Source: G965216695 sp965216695
Lineage (GTDB): Bacteria; Pseudomonadota; Gammaproteobacteria; Pseudomonadales; Azotimanducaceae
Assembly: GCA_965216695.1 (NCBI GenBank)
Contig: OZ244212.1
Location: 2,914,001 to 2,978,000, forward strand
DNA length: 64,000 bases
Direction of reading: 5' to 3'
Of the stretch, positions 1 through 7,033 are shown piece after piece. Numbering within the stretch: the first letter of the stretch is position 1; every line of letters starts with the position of its first letter. The notes below the pieces were generated by a model that was not told the DNA's origin, did not search any database, and saw only the letters and a program-made list of their open reading frames with translations. A program made the translations under genes and the position numbers.

Positions 1-103
1 ATGCCGCGAAGCCTAAAAGGCCGAACAAGAACGTAAATCCGCGGTAGGCCGGATCGATTAGAGAACGATGAGTGCTTGTTGGTAAACGATAGACCTTGCC
101 CAT
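1..103 (-). CDS. partial small membrane protein, N-terminal end only
   Basis: A minus-strand frame opens with ATG at 103 and stays open to the left edge, giving 34 residues that begin MGKVYRLPTSTHRS and continue into a hydrophobic stretch (TFLFGLLGFAA), as at the start of a membrane protein. There is no strong Shine-Dalgarno sequence before the ATG. It is divergent from the hydrolase gene starting at 191. I do not recognise the family, and the call rests only on an open frame plus a plausible membrane segment. Confidence 0.4.
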   Translation of the reverse strand, partial: MGKVYRLPTSTHRSLIDPAYRGFTFLFGLLGFAA

Positions 104-190
104 ACCATCAGTGTCTCATTAAACGCGGGGAATACAACTCGGACCGTCGTTTCGAAGCGTGCCCGCACGGTAACGGAAAAGTGACCCACG

Positions 191-736
191 ATGGCCACAG
201 TATTCACACACGGCTTTGTTGGTGCGCTAGGTGCGTACTTCGTACCGAATTCTATCCCCCGATGGCGCGCCGCCGTGGTGCTTGCCATTGCAGCGATACT
301 GCCGGATGCGGACGTCGTCGCGTTCACCCTTGGCATTCCTTATGAGCATCCGCTCGGACATCGCGGCTTTACTCACTCTATTGTGTTTGCACTCGCCTTG
401 GGTGCGGCGTTGGCCAGTATGTTTGTCTCGTACGTAGCCCCGTTCAGCAGGGACTGGCTGCGGCTTGCGGGACTTATTGCATTAGCGACCGCGTCTCATG
501 GCGTATTGGACGCGTTGACCGACGCAGGATTGGGTGTTGCCTTTTTCTGGCCATGGGACAATTCGCGTTACTTTCTTCCTTGGCGACCCCTCGCCACATC
601 TCCGATTGGCATTGGCGCGTTTTTCTCGGGCGGGTGGTTTGCAATATTGGCCAGTGAGTTTCGCTGGATCTGGATGCCAGCGTTGGTGATCGTGTCGAGT
701 TGTGCGATCCTGGCTCGCTCGATCAGACGTGCTTAA
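191..736 (+). CDS. YdjM/DUF457-type inner-membrane metal-dependent hydrolase
   Basis: The 181-aa protein looks like the YdjM (DUF457) family of membrane-bound, putatively zinc-dependent hydrolases. Visible family motifs are LPDADVV near residue 40, HRGFTHS around 57-63 and SHGVLDALTDAG around 101-112, which supply the conserved His and Asp residues. Hydrophobic segments lie around 28-38, 63-80, 93-105 and 140-175. The start is the ATG at 191, preceded by a weak purine-rich stretch. Its last four bases overlap the end of the convergent DUF1059 gene. E. coli YdjM is LexA-regulated, but I see no clear SOS box here. The substrate is unknown. Confidence 0.8.
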   Translation: MATVFTHGFVGALGAYFVPNSIPRWRAAVVLAIAAILPDADVVAFTLGIPYEHPLGHRGFTHSIVFALALGAALASMFVSYVAPFSRDWLRLAGLIALATASHGVLDALTDAGLGVAFFWPWDNSRYFLPWRPLATSPIGIGAFFSGGWFAILASEFRWIWMPALVIVSSCAILARSIRRA

Positions 737-969
737 TCATCGGGCAGTGCATCGAACTGCTGCCTCTTGGCGTCGAACCAGGCCTGCATTGCTGTGGAAT
801 CCTGCATCAGCTCCTGCATCCGATTCATGGCTTTCATGTGAGCTGCATCCTTAGTTGCAAACATCTCCATTCCGTGCTGCCTGCTCAATTCCGCCATCTC
901 GTCGAACGTGTCAGCCTGAAACGATTTGTCGCATGCTCCGCCGAGTTGTTCGCAGGTCATGGTTTTCAC
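733..969 (-). CDS. DUF1059 small cytosolic protein
   Basis: This 78-aa protein matches the DUF1059 pattern: MTC..LGGACD near the N-terminus, FDEMAELSRQHGMEMF in the middle, then a short acidic C-terminus. The start is GTG at 969 because a perfect AAGGAGG lies 6 nt upstream; the in-frame ATG at 960 would leave a spacing of about 15 nt. It follows the GFA gene 985-1401 by 15 nt on the same strand, so the two are probably co-transcribed. No biochemical function is established for the family. Confidence 0.85.
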   Translation of the reverse strand: MKTMTCEQLGGACDKSFQADTFDEMAELSRQHGMEMFATKDAAHMKAMNRMQELMQDSTAMQAWFDAKRQQFDALPDD

Positions 970-984
970 TATATCCTCCTTGCG

Positions 985-1401
985 TCAGGCGTCTTGTGGT
1001 GCGTGTTCGTCGTACTGCGGTGCTTGCCCGCCAATGTGATCCCACGGGGCTTTGGAGGCTACGAATATGTGCTGTTCTATCTGCACACCGGGATCGCCGT
1101 CAACCGAACCGAGGCTTACACCGTGTACTCTGCCCTGATACATACCGCAGAGCGTGCTGCCGCAGCGTGGACAGAACGCAAGCGCCCAACCATTTCCGGT
1201 GTCGTACCGGCTTAGCGATTCTTCGCCCGCGGTCCAGCGGAACGTATTCTGATCTGCCACCTCTGCGTATGCAGAACCCGCGCCACTGAATACCTTGCGG
1301 CAGCGGGAGCAGTGGCAGGAACGCGCATTCTGAAGCACCCCGTGCAACTCGTAACGGGTGCCTCCGCATATGCACCCACCCGTTATTACCGATGACGACA
1401 T
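985..1401 (-). CDS. GFA-family (Mss4-like fold) zinc protein 1
   Basis: The 138-aa protein has the GFA pattern: GGCICGGTRYEL at 8-19, CHCSRCRK near 29-36 and FCPRCGS further on, giving the cysteines that bind zinc in this family. The family is named after a glutathione-dependent formaldehyde-activating enzyme, but most members, including stand-alone ones like this, have no proven substrate. It is one of four GFA genes within 3.3 kb on the same strand, followed closely by the DUF1059 gene. The ATG at 1401 has only a weak ribosome-binding site. Confidence 0.85.
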   Translation of the reverse strand: MSSSVITGGCICGGTRYELHGVLQNARSCHCSRCRKVFSGAGSAYAEVADQNTFRWTAGEESLSRYDTGNGWALAFCPRCGSTLCGMYQGRVHGVSLGSVDGDPGVQIEQHIFVASKAPWDHIGGQAPQYDEHAPQDA

Positions 1402-1501
1402 AGCCGAGCCTCATTTGAGAGCTTGGAGCGTAGCGGGTTTGATCGACCTTCGCACCCGTACTTTGCATGCCTGTCTGAATTGGTTGCGAATTGGAATGCC
1501 G

Positions 1502-1957
1502 CTACGGATCCGGTTGGCGTGAACCCAGCTGTTCCAACACTGTTGGGTCGGCCCACGCGTCGAACTGCGGCAAGTTATCAGCAATGTGGTGCCAACTTGC
1601 CTTCTCGGATACGAAGGTGTGGGCTTTGGGCGCGTCTCCAAGCGGTGAGTCCAGGGTGCCGAGCCTGATGCGTATAAGTTCAGGATTGTCTTTCAGAAAC
1701 GCAAACATCGGTGAACCGCAAACGCCGCAAAAGGTGCGAACCTTGCCGGGGGACGATTCGTACTCCGTGAGCGCGCCACCACGGTCGACAAGGTCGAGGT
1801 GTTCACGCCTGACGCCGATGTTCGCGCCGTGGGCCGCTCCACTCGCTTTCTGGCAGCTGCGGCAATGGCAGAATCCGAAGTCAGAAAGTGCGCCGCACAC
1901 AGTGTACGTGATCGCACCGCAGAGGCAGGATCCCGCGTGTACCAGTGCGTCAGTCAT
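1502..1957 (-). CDS. GFA-family zinc protein 2
   Basis: The 151-aa protein has the GFA motif set: GSCLCGAITYTV at 8-19, CHCRSCQKASGA near 30-41 and FCGVCGSPMF in the middle, with the common C-terminal features HTFVSEKASWHHI and LPQFD. The motifs match those of its three neighbours, but the rest has diverged, so these look like old paralogues or independent arrivals and not a recent duplication. The ATG at 1957 is preceded by a short AGAAG sequence. About 100 nt without a recognisable gene separate it from the next GFA gene (1401). Confidence 0.85.
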   Translation of the reverse strand: MTDALVHAGSCLCGAITYTVCGALSDFGFCHCRSCQKASGAAHGANIGVRREHLDLVDRGGALTEYESSPGKVRTFCGVCGSPMFAFLKDNPELIRIRLGTLDSPLGDAPKAHTFVSEKASWHHIADNLPQFDAWADPTVLEQLGSRQPDP

Positions 1958-1963
1958 CTGCTT

Positions 1964-2323
1964 CTAATCCAGAAATTGCCATGTGTCAGCCCCATCGAAC
2001 TTTCTGATCTCGAACTGTCCGATCACGTCTGGTGTGCACATCCGGAAGTTGGCTGCCATGTGAGTGTACTCCTGGGGTCGCAGGTTTTCCCAAAGTGTTG
2101 TGCAGCCGCATCGAGCGCAGGTATGAAACGCCAACTCCTGGTCTCCATGTGTGTAGGCGATAGTTTTGCCATCCACTAGGCTGATTGCCACGTCTTCGAT
2201 CTCCAGATGGCCCCACAACGCGCCGATACGGCGGCATATGGAACAATTGCAGTCGACCAGGCTTTCCGGCGCTTGCGCGAGTGTGAACGCGACACATCCG
2301 CAGTGGCAGCTTCCTTCAATCAT
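1964..2323 (-). CDS. GFA-family zinc protein 3
   Basis: The 119-aa GFA protein starts MIEGSCHCGCVAFTL. It carries CNCSICRR near 28-35 and TCARCGCTTLW later, the usual cysteine set. I place the start at ATG 2323: the frame is open much further upstream, but that extension is low-complexity and overlaps another gene. The upstream gene stops one base before this ATG, suggesting translational coupling. The C-terminal part (MAANFRMC..VIGQFEIRKFDGADTW) is typical of one GFA subgroup, different from the other copies here. No specific substrate can be assigned. Confidence 0.8.
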   Translation of the reverse strand: MIEGSCHCGCVAFTLAQAPESLVDCNCSICRRIGALWGHLEIEDVAISLVDGKTIAYTHGDQELAFHTCARCGCTTLWENLRPQEYTHMAANFRMCTPDVIGQFEIRKFDGADTWQFLD

Positions 2324-2324
2324 G

Positions 2325-2657
2325 CTAGGCGACAACTTCGGTGAACGAGAATCTGCATTGGGCGTCTCTGACGGCCTCCGGTGCGCGATTTTCCAGTACG
2401 TAGTGGGCTCGGTGCACCCCTGGGCGAAGGTACTTATCGGGAGCGTACATGACGGTGTACAGGTGTTGGTCGGGTGCGATTGCGCCGCCGCTGTATAGCC
2501 TGCAGAGCGGTTCGAACTCGTAGATGGGATCGGGCGTGTAGTCGTGGGTCTGTTTGCTGCAGCCGTATCCCAATATGAGTGCAGCGAGTAGAACACCGAG
2601 TTTGTCGCTCGTCGCCCGTTGCTCGGAATGCAGATACAGAGCAGTGCTGTTAATCAC
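2325..2657 (-). CDS. hypothetical lipoprotein-like protein
   Basis: An open frame of 110 residues begins at GTG 2657, overlapping the end of the preceding gene by 8 nt and ending one base before the GFA start at 2323. The N-terminus holds a hydrophobic run (LGVLLAALILGYGC) followed by a polar region, which resembles a lipoprotein signal, although GYGC is a poor lipobox. The remainder has no motif I recognise. The tight spacing on both sides supports it as a real operon member. Confidence 0.45.
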   Translation of the reverse strand: MINSTALYLHSEQRATSDKLGVLLAALILGYGCSKQTHDYTPDPIYEFEPLCRLYSGGAIAPDQHLYTVMYAPDKYLRPGVHRAHYVLENRAPEAVRDAQCRFSFTEVVA

Positions 2658-3249
2658 AAGGCTGCTGCCGTATCAGAAGACCTTCGCGGTCTCGCTTGCC
2701 CCCGAGCGCAAGGTAGAAAACATTGGTCGCCATATTCGCGCCCTTATACTTCTCTTCCATAAGTTTGACGACGGCCAGCGCTTGTTCCTCGCTCAAGTCA
2801 CTTACGCGTTCGGCGGCAGCGCATCCCTGCGTGTTGCTCCTGGCGCGGGTCCATGACAGCGGGGCACCGCGCAACAACAGCTCCGCCGCCTCAGGCGGCG
2901 CGTCGTAGTAAACGACCGGTCCATCAGACATATCGAGCACCCACACACGGACGGTGTGCTTGTCGGCGATCCGCATCTGGAGGACTTCTCCAGATTCCCA
3001 TGCAGAGCGCACGTACCACCACGTGCCGGCCCACAACATCACCCAGATACCGAGGACCGCAACCGATGTCACTGCATCTCGCGGCGATGGCCACCGAAGA
3101 ACTTTTAGAAAGAGGAGGGCACCGGCGACCACGCCGATCCATGCGAGAATGCCGCCACGGTCTACGACCAGAAAGACCGCTGCGGCGAACATGCCCAGCG
3201 CTACGCAGATAGCGATGCTTTTCGGTGGCGCGGGAAAGGTTTTCTGCAC
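2650..3249 (-). CDS. hypothetical membrane protein
   Basis: A protein of about 199 residues with two or three predicted membrane segments in its N-terminal half (IAICVALGMFAAAVFLVV, WIGVVAGALLFLKVL, VAVLGIWVMLWAGTWWYV), followed by a soluble domain of about 120 residues. I prefer GTG 3249 (MQKTFPAPPKS) over TTG 3273 because it sits just before the first membrane segment and has AAGG and GAG sequences upstream. The soluble part (VRVWVLDMSDGPVVYYDAP, then a helical region) loosely recalls nitroreductase-type split-barrel proteins, but this is weak and I assign no function. Confidence 0.6.
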   Translation of the reverse strand: MQKTFPAPPKSIAICVALGMFAAAVFLVVDRGGILAWIGVVAGALLFLKVLRWPSPRDAVTSVAVLGIWVMLWAGTWWYVRSAWESGEVLQMRIADKHTVRVWVLDMSDGPVVYYDAPPEAAELLLRGAPLSWTRARSNTQGCAAAERVSDLSEEQALAVVKLMEEKYKGANMATNVFYLALGGKRDREGLLIRQQPCD

Positions 3250-3356
3250 GTTACTCGTTACCTTGCATGGCAATCGGCGAGTTTACGATGTGCTCATTAA
3301 CACCACCGGGTACGATTGTTCTTCAGAAGCCATATCGCGAACAGGTTCCATCTCGT

Positions 3357-3689
3357 TTACCGGTACGACAGTGCGAGTATCGGGTCTTCGCCTGCCGCAA
3401 TACGCCGCCAGTTGACGAACGCAGAGCATTCCTGAATCGCCAGCGCAAGTTCAGGGCACCTCGTTTGAAATTCTCTCATAGCTATTAGTTCAACCACGAC
3501 AAGTCCGCCTGCGGGCGCATGAACTGCTGTGAGGCCGTGTTCGGGAGCGTCGAGGGACGTCATACAGTCGATCCACGCGTTCATGTTCCGGCCATAGAAC
3601 TCTGGAAATCCGAAGGCGCGCGTAAACACGTCATGAAACGTCGGCCAGTCGGTGATCGCCGTTGTGTCTACACGTACGAGGCGATACAT
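3357..3689 (-). CDS. barstar-family protein, no ribonuclease partner visible
   Basis: The 110-aa protein fits the barstar (RNase inhibitor) family. The N-terminal helix and loop FHDVFTRAFGFPEFYGRN, near 18-35, followed by NAWIDCMTSLD, is the family signature: a small alpha/beta protein that in the type case binds the active site of barnase. It starts with ATG at 3689. It lies between a membrane protein gene and a GFA gene, all on the minus strand. No barnase-like gene is adjacent, so its partner, if any, is elsewhere or lost; YhcO-like orphan barstars are common. Confidence 0.75.
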   Translation of the reverse strand: MYRLVRVDTTAITDWPTFHDVFTRAFGFPEFYGRNMNAWIDCMTSLDAPEHGLTAVHAPAGGLVVVELIAMREFQTRCPELALAIQECSAFVNWRRIAAGEDPILALSYR

Positions 3690-3740
3690 CCGGCGACCTT
3701 CGTTGCGTTGAATAGCGTATACGCGCGACCTGCGCCGGAG

Positions 3741-4226
3741 CTATTCAGTGGACTGAATTGGGTCATAGTGAGAAGCGACCTGGAACTCTTCGGGAAGAGA
3801 CTTGCCATGCCGGAGTTCGTAGAGTTGCCTGATCGTGTACCGCGGCAGGGTACCGGAAATTGAATCCCAATCGGGCGTGAACTCGACAAAGATGTGCTTG
3901 TCAGGACTAAGTTCGGGGTCGTCATCCAGCAAACCGGCGGGAATCTCGAAGAACTCGGTTGGATTGGGTGGGGGAGTAGGGCTGCCGCAGATCGAGCAGA
4001 AGTAGGTTTCGTATGGCGGGCCTTCATACAGGATGGGGGCCTTGTAGGACCGGATGAGCTCAGCTCCGGCAATCAAGTGATAATCCGCGGAAAGTACACC
4101 CAATGCGGCCATTGAGTTGGATCCGGAGACCTTTCGGCATCTCGTGCAATGGCAGATTTCAAAGGGGCCCACCGCTTTAGAGAGTTCGAATATTACGGAA
4201 CCACAAAGGCAACCGCCGCGGATCAT
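3741..4226 (-). CDS. GFA-family zinc protein 4
   Basis: This is a 161-aa GFA protein with GGCLCGSVIFEL at the N-terminus, then CHCTRCRKVSGSNSMAA, FCSICGSPTP and HIFVEFTPDWDSI. The start is ATG 4226, because a GGAGGA sequence lies 8 nt upstream; an in-frame ATG at 4280 lacks one. A short proline run (TPPPNPTEFFEIPAG) after the last cysteine pair replaces the usual residues. It is divergent in sequence from the three GFA copies at 985-2323, from which it is separated by barstar-like and membrane protein genes. Confidence 0.85.
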   Translation of the reverse strand: MIRGGCLCGSVIFELSKAVGPFEICHCTRCRKVSGSNSMAALGVLSADYHLIAGAELIRSYKAPILYEGPPYETYFCSICGSPTPPPNPTEFFEIPAGLLDDDPELSPDKHIFVEFTPDWDSISGTLPRYTIRQLYELRHGKSLPEEFQVASHYDPIQSTE

Positions 4227-4276
4227 GGGCGCGCTCCTCCGTACGTTTGGAACATCGCCTTGTTCATTGTCATACT

Positions 4277-4771
4277 TCAAACTGCGCGTCTAGCGACATA
4301 TCGTTTCGCCGGCATTCCCTTCGGGGTCACCTCTTCTCTCAGATACGTGAAACCTAACTTCTCTAGGACGTTGATCGACGCACTGTTTTCCGGGTGAGTA
4401 AGACCGACTATTTCATTAAATCCGTGCTCCTCGAAACCTAGCGTCAAGACTGCTGAAGCGGTTTCGGTCGCGAAACCCTTGGCCCATTCGTTTTTGGCGA
4501 ACCGATATCCGAGGTCGATATAATTTTTCACGGGCGCGTAGCCGCACATGCGTACGAGTCGCTGGCTCTCTCTAAGCTCAACGGCATAACGAGAAAACCC
4601 CGATGTATGTTCGGTTTCAATGGCACGGTCGATATAGCGCCTTGCCTGTGCTTTGGTTAAAGCGCCACCGAGATATCGCATAACGTCCACATCGGCCACG
4701 ATGGCAAGATACGCGTCAAGGTCCATTGGGGCGAAGGAGCGTATTAAGAGTCGCTGGGTTTGGAGTTCCAT
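4277..4771 (-). CDS. GNAT-family acetyltransferase, RimJ/RimL-like
   Basis: The 164-aa protein begins MELQTQRLLIRSFAPMD, the typical start of RimJ/RimL-type N-acetyltransferases. It shows the beta-4 to alpha-3 region (IDLGYRFAKNEWAKGFATETASAVLTL) and the C-terminal NSASINVLEKLGFTYLREE, which form the acetyl-CoA site and the last strand. ATG 4771 fits the family start better than the in-frame start at 4825. Acceptors of these stand-alone enzymes vary (ribosomal proteins, small molecules, antibiotics) and none can be assigned. It lies 50 nt upstream of the GFA 4 gene on the same strand. Confidence 0.85.
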   Translation of the reverse strand: MELQTQRLLIRSFAPMDLDAYLAIVADVDVMRYLGGALTKAQARRYIDRAIETEHTSGFSRYAVELRESQRLVRMCGYAPVKNYIDLGYRFAKNEWAKGFATETASAVLTLGFEEHGFNEIVGLTHPENSASINVLEKLGFTYLREEVTPKGMPAKRYVARRAV

Positions 4772-4904
4772 ACTTCCTAGCCGACGGGTCGTATGTCGGT
4801 AGGAAAATGGCTCGCCAATTCCCACGCGCGATCTCCTATTTCTGCTGCGTTAGCGCGCGAGTGCCATGCGCAGTTGTCGGTTCCGTTAAGCAACGGTTGG
4901 TCTC

Positions 4905-5414
4905 CTAAGGCTGCTCTAAATGCGTTGTGGCGGTGGTTCGACACGTTTCGCTTGTGTAGCTCCATCTGCCGCCATTGTCCAGACACCGATCGATAGCCAT
5001 ATGATAGTGCATGGATGGGAACGTAAGGCTGGTCAACCCCAACACAAGTAATCCAATAGTCCACCGACTTCGAAGATACGGGTAATTCGGTCGTACATTT
5101 AGAAATAGTAGGACACTAGCACTAAGCGTAGCGCCTAGTTGTCCCAAGTATTCGTAAGATGCATAGACGTGTGGCATCGGATTTTTCTCGCCAGGCGGCG
5201 CTACCGTTTGCCACGCGGAGTGTATGGAAACGGCGAACCAATAGCACGCCACTGCCAGTCCTAGACATAGCGCAGTCCATCTGAGAATTGCAAATTTAGT
5301 GTGGATGCGGAGCACGAAATTCAGCGCCGCTCGACGCGGCGTAAGCTTGGTGCTGTTTTCCTTGGTTCCCAGGTTTGTCTCATGGGTTAGAGCGTATGTG
5401 CAAATCTTGCGCAT
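4905..5414 (-). CDS. hypothetical membrane protein ending in a CLDxGGRW motif
   Basis: The 169-aa protein has an N-terminal polar region, then hydrophobic segments around 45-65, 90-107 and 120-137. It ends in CLDNGGRWSYTSETC, a short tail I recognise from many small uncharacterised gammaproteobacterial proteins. Codon use is more AT-rich than that of the core genes in this window, in keeping with the accessory block. ATG 5414 is the only good start. Between this gene and the next (4771) are 133 nt containing a CCGTT-AACGG inverted repeat but no recognisable gene. Function is unknown. Confidence 0.55.
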   Translation of the reverse strand: MRKICTYALTHETNLGTKENSTKLTPRRAALNFVLRIHTKFAILRWTALCLGLAVACYWFAVSIHSAWQTVAPPGEKNPMPHVYASYEYLGQLGATLSASVLLFLNVRPNYPYLRSRWTIGLLVLGLTSLTFPSMHYHMAIDRCLDNGGRWSYTSETCRTTATTHLEQP

Positions 5415-5482
5415 GTCGACGATGGCAGTTTTCTGAAACCGGATCAGCTCTCCGGGTGGGGCACCTCCGGTCGTGCATCAGT

Positions 5483-6343
5483 TCATCGATCCAACAGACT
5501 GGTAACCACCTCTGCAAACCCGTCATCGTCGTTTGTCGGCACCACTTCATGTAGCACGCGCAGCGCCGCCGGTGCGTTGGCAACCACGTAGGATGTCGGG
5601 GCCCAGTCGAGCAGCTCCTGATCGTTGTAGTCGTTGCCAACAGCAATCGCGTCGTGGACGGACACGTTCAAGTGCGTACGTAACCACTCAGCTGCAATCG
5701 CTTTACCCGCTGTTTGCGGGAACACCTCAATCCAGCACGATTTGTGGTCGAGAGGTGAGGTGGTTCGGATGACCCGTAGCGCGGAGAGTTCGCGCGCGAC
5801 GAGGTCTAAGCGATGCGCAGCGTCAGGTGGCTCTATTGCGAGTAACTGAGAGATGGCGGTGAATCGTTCTCCGGTCCCCGGCGTCGCGAACTCGCGGTAG
5901 CGCGCTAGTCTGCGTTCGAAATCATGGTTCGGTAGCGGATGGGCGGATTCACTGTTACTGCACCCTCGGTCCAGCCTGGTCTCGTGTCCATTGCGTCTAC
6001 GGTATTCCATCACGTGGTTTTCCGGCGTTGCGGCATGCGTCATGAAGTCGCAATCCAGGTCCAACAAAACCGCGCGTGCCTGGGCGGCCTCTTCTGCGCT
6101 CATGTTCATGAACCGCAACGGCTTCGCCGCCGGCCAGGACACGATTCCAGCCCCGGAGGAGAAAGCGAGGAAATCGATTGGGAAGTCGTGCGTCAGAATT
6201 TTGCGCGCTGAATACAGTGAACGGCCGGTGGCGACCACCCGGGGTACGCCTGCGGCGCCAAGCGCTTCCAACGCGACACGATTCGCCGTGCTGAGGGCGC
6301 CATGGCTGTTCAGCAGGGTGCCATCCAGATCGGTGATCAACAT
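5483..6343 (-). CDS. Cof-type HAD-IIB family phosphatase
   Basis: The 286-aa protein shows the HAD motifs of the Cof subfamily: DLDGTLLNS at residues 5-13 (nucleophile Asp and acid/base Asp), ATGRS near 39-43, a lysine in GKAIAAEWL and VGNDYNDQELLDWA near the end. Such enzymes dephosphorylate sugar phosphates, FMN, pyridoxal phosphate and related small molecules in the cytosol; the substrate here is not predictable. The start is ATG at 6343. It is divergent from the DUF899 gene, with 77 nt between them that must hold both promoters. Confidence 0.85.
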   Translation of the reverse strand: MLITDLDGTLLNSHGALSTANRVALEALGAAGVPRVVATGRSLYSARKILTHDFPIDFLAFSSGAGIVSWPAAKPLRFMNMSAEEAAQARAVLLDLDCDFMTHAATPENHVMEYRRRNGHETRLDRGCSNSESAHPLPNHDFERRLARYREFATPGTGERFTAISQLLAIEPPDAAHRLDLVARELSALRVIRTTSPLDHKSCWIEVFPQTAGKAIAAEWLRTHLNVSVHDAIAVGNDYNDQELLDWAPTSYVVANAPAALRVLHEVVPTNDDDGFAEVVTSLLDR

Positions 6344-6420
6344 AGTCCGCCCGTTGCTCGGAGGGTTGGGTACGCCGTTGCTGTGCTAGGCTCAGCCGTC
6401 CCAGGGTGGAGAACACGACT

Positions 6421-7032
6421 ATGTCGAAATCGGAAATTCAGGCGTTGGAAACGCAGATTTATGAGTTGTCGTTGAAGCTGCACGAGATGCGCAAAGCGAA
6501 TACGGACCTCGAGGAAGTAAGAAACTATGGTTTTGCGACTCTGAGCGGAGAAACCACGCTGCTTGATCTGTTTGCGGGTCGCAACCAGCTTCTGGTGATA
6601 CACAACATGGGGCAGGGGTGTCGATACTGCACATTGTGGGCCGACGGGTTGAACGGGGTGCTGGATCATTTGGAGTCGGCGCTGTCTGTGGTGCTGGTCT
6701 CGAAAGATGCGCCGGAACTGCAACGACGTTTTGCCAACGCGCGCGGCTGGCGTTTTCGATTGGCCTCGCACGGCGGTGGTGACTATATGTCCGAACAGTC
6801 GGTGATTGCGGGACAGGGCAATATGCCGGGTGCCGTGGTGTACGAGCGCGACGGGGAGCGCATAGTGCGCCGGGACAGCTGCGCATTCGGGCCAGGCGAT
6901 CTGTATTCGCCCGTTTGGCATCTGCTGGCACTCGCCGGTATCGGCGAGGGCGCGGATGGCTTTACGCCGCAGTACTCCTATTGGTTGCGACCGCAAAAGC
7001 TGGATGACGGCGGCGACAACGTGCTGGGTTGA
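6421..7032 (+). CDS. DUF899 family thioredoxin-fold protein
   Basis: The 203-aa protein belongs to the DUF899 (AhpC/TSA-like, thioredoxin fold) family. Evidence is the motif YGFATLSGETTLLDLFAG, followed by HNMGQGCRYCTLWADGLNG, whose CRYC is a possible redox pair, and then SKDAPELQRRFANARGW. ATG 6421 is preferred to GTG 6406 because GGTGGAG lies about 10 nt upstream of it. The N-terminus is a short predicted coiled coil (IQALETQIYELSLKLHEMRKA). It converges with ilvD, one base separating the two stop codons. No specific reaction is known for the family. Confidence 0.85.
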   Translation: MSKSEIQALETQIYELSLKLHEMRKANTDLEEVRNYGFATLSGETTLLDLFAGRNQLLVIHNMGQGCRYCTLWADGLNGVLDHLESALSVVLVSKDAPELQRRFANARGWRFRLASHGGGDYMSEQSVIAGQGNMPGAVVYERDGERIVRRDSCAFGPGDLYSPVWHLLALAGIGEGADGFTPQYSYWLRPQKLDDGGDNVLG

Positions 7033-7033
7033 G

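Noticed and set aside
733..5414. The block of small minus-strand genes as an integron cassette array
   Set aside because: Most gaps are only 1-100 nt. I could not find paired core sites (RYYYAAC ... GTTRRRY) in the right order: one GCTTAAC at 4875-4881 on the minus strand has no matching partner. No integrase gene is visible. Kept only as a note on cassette-like cargo.
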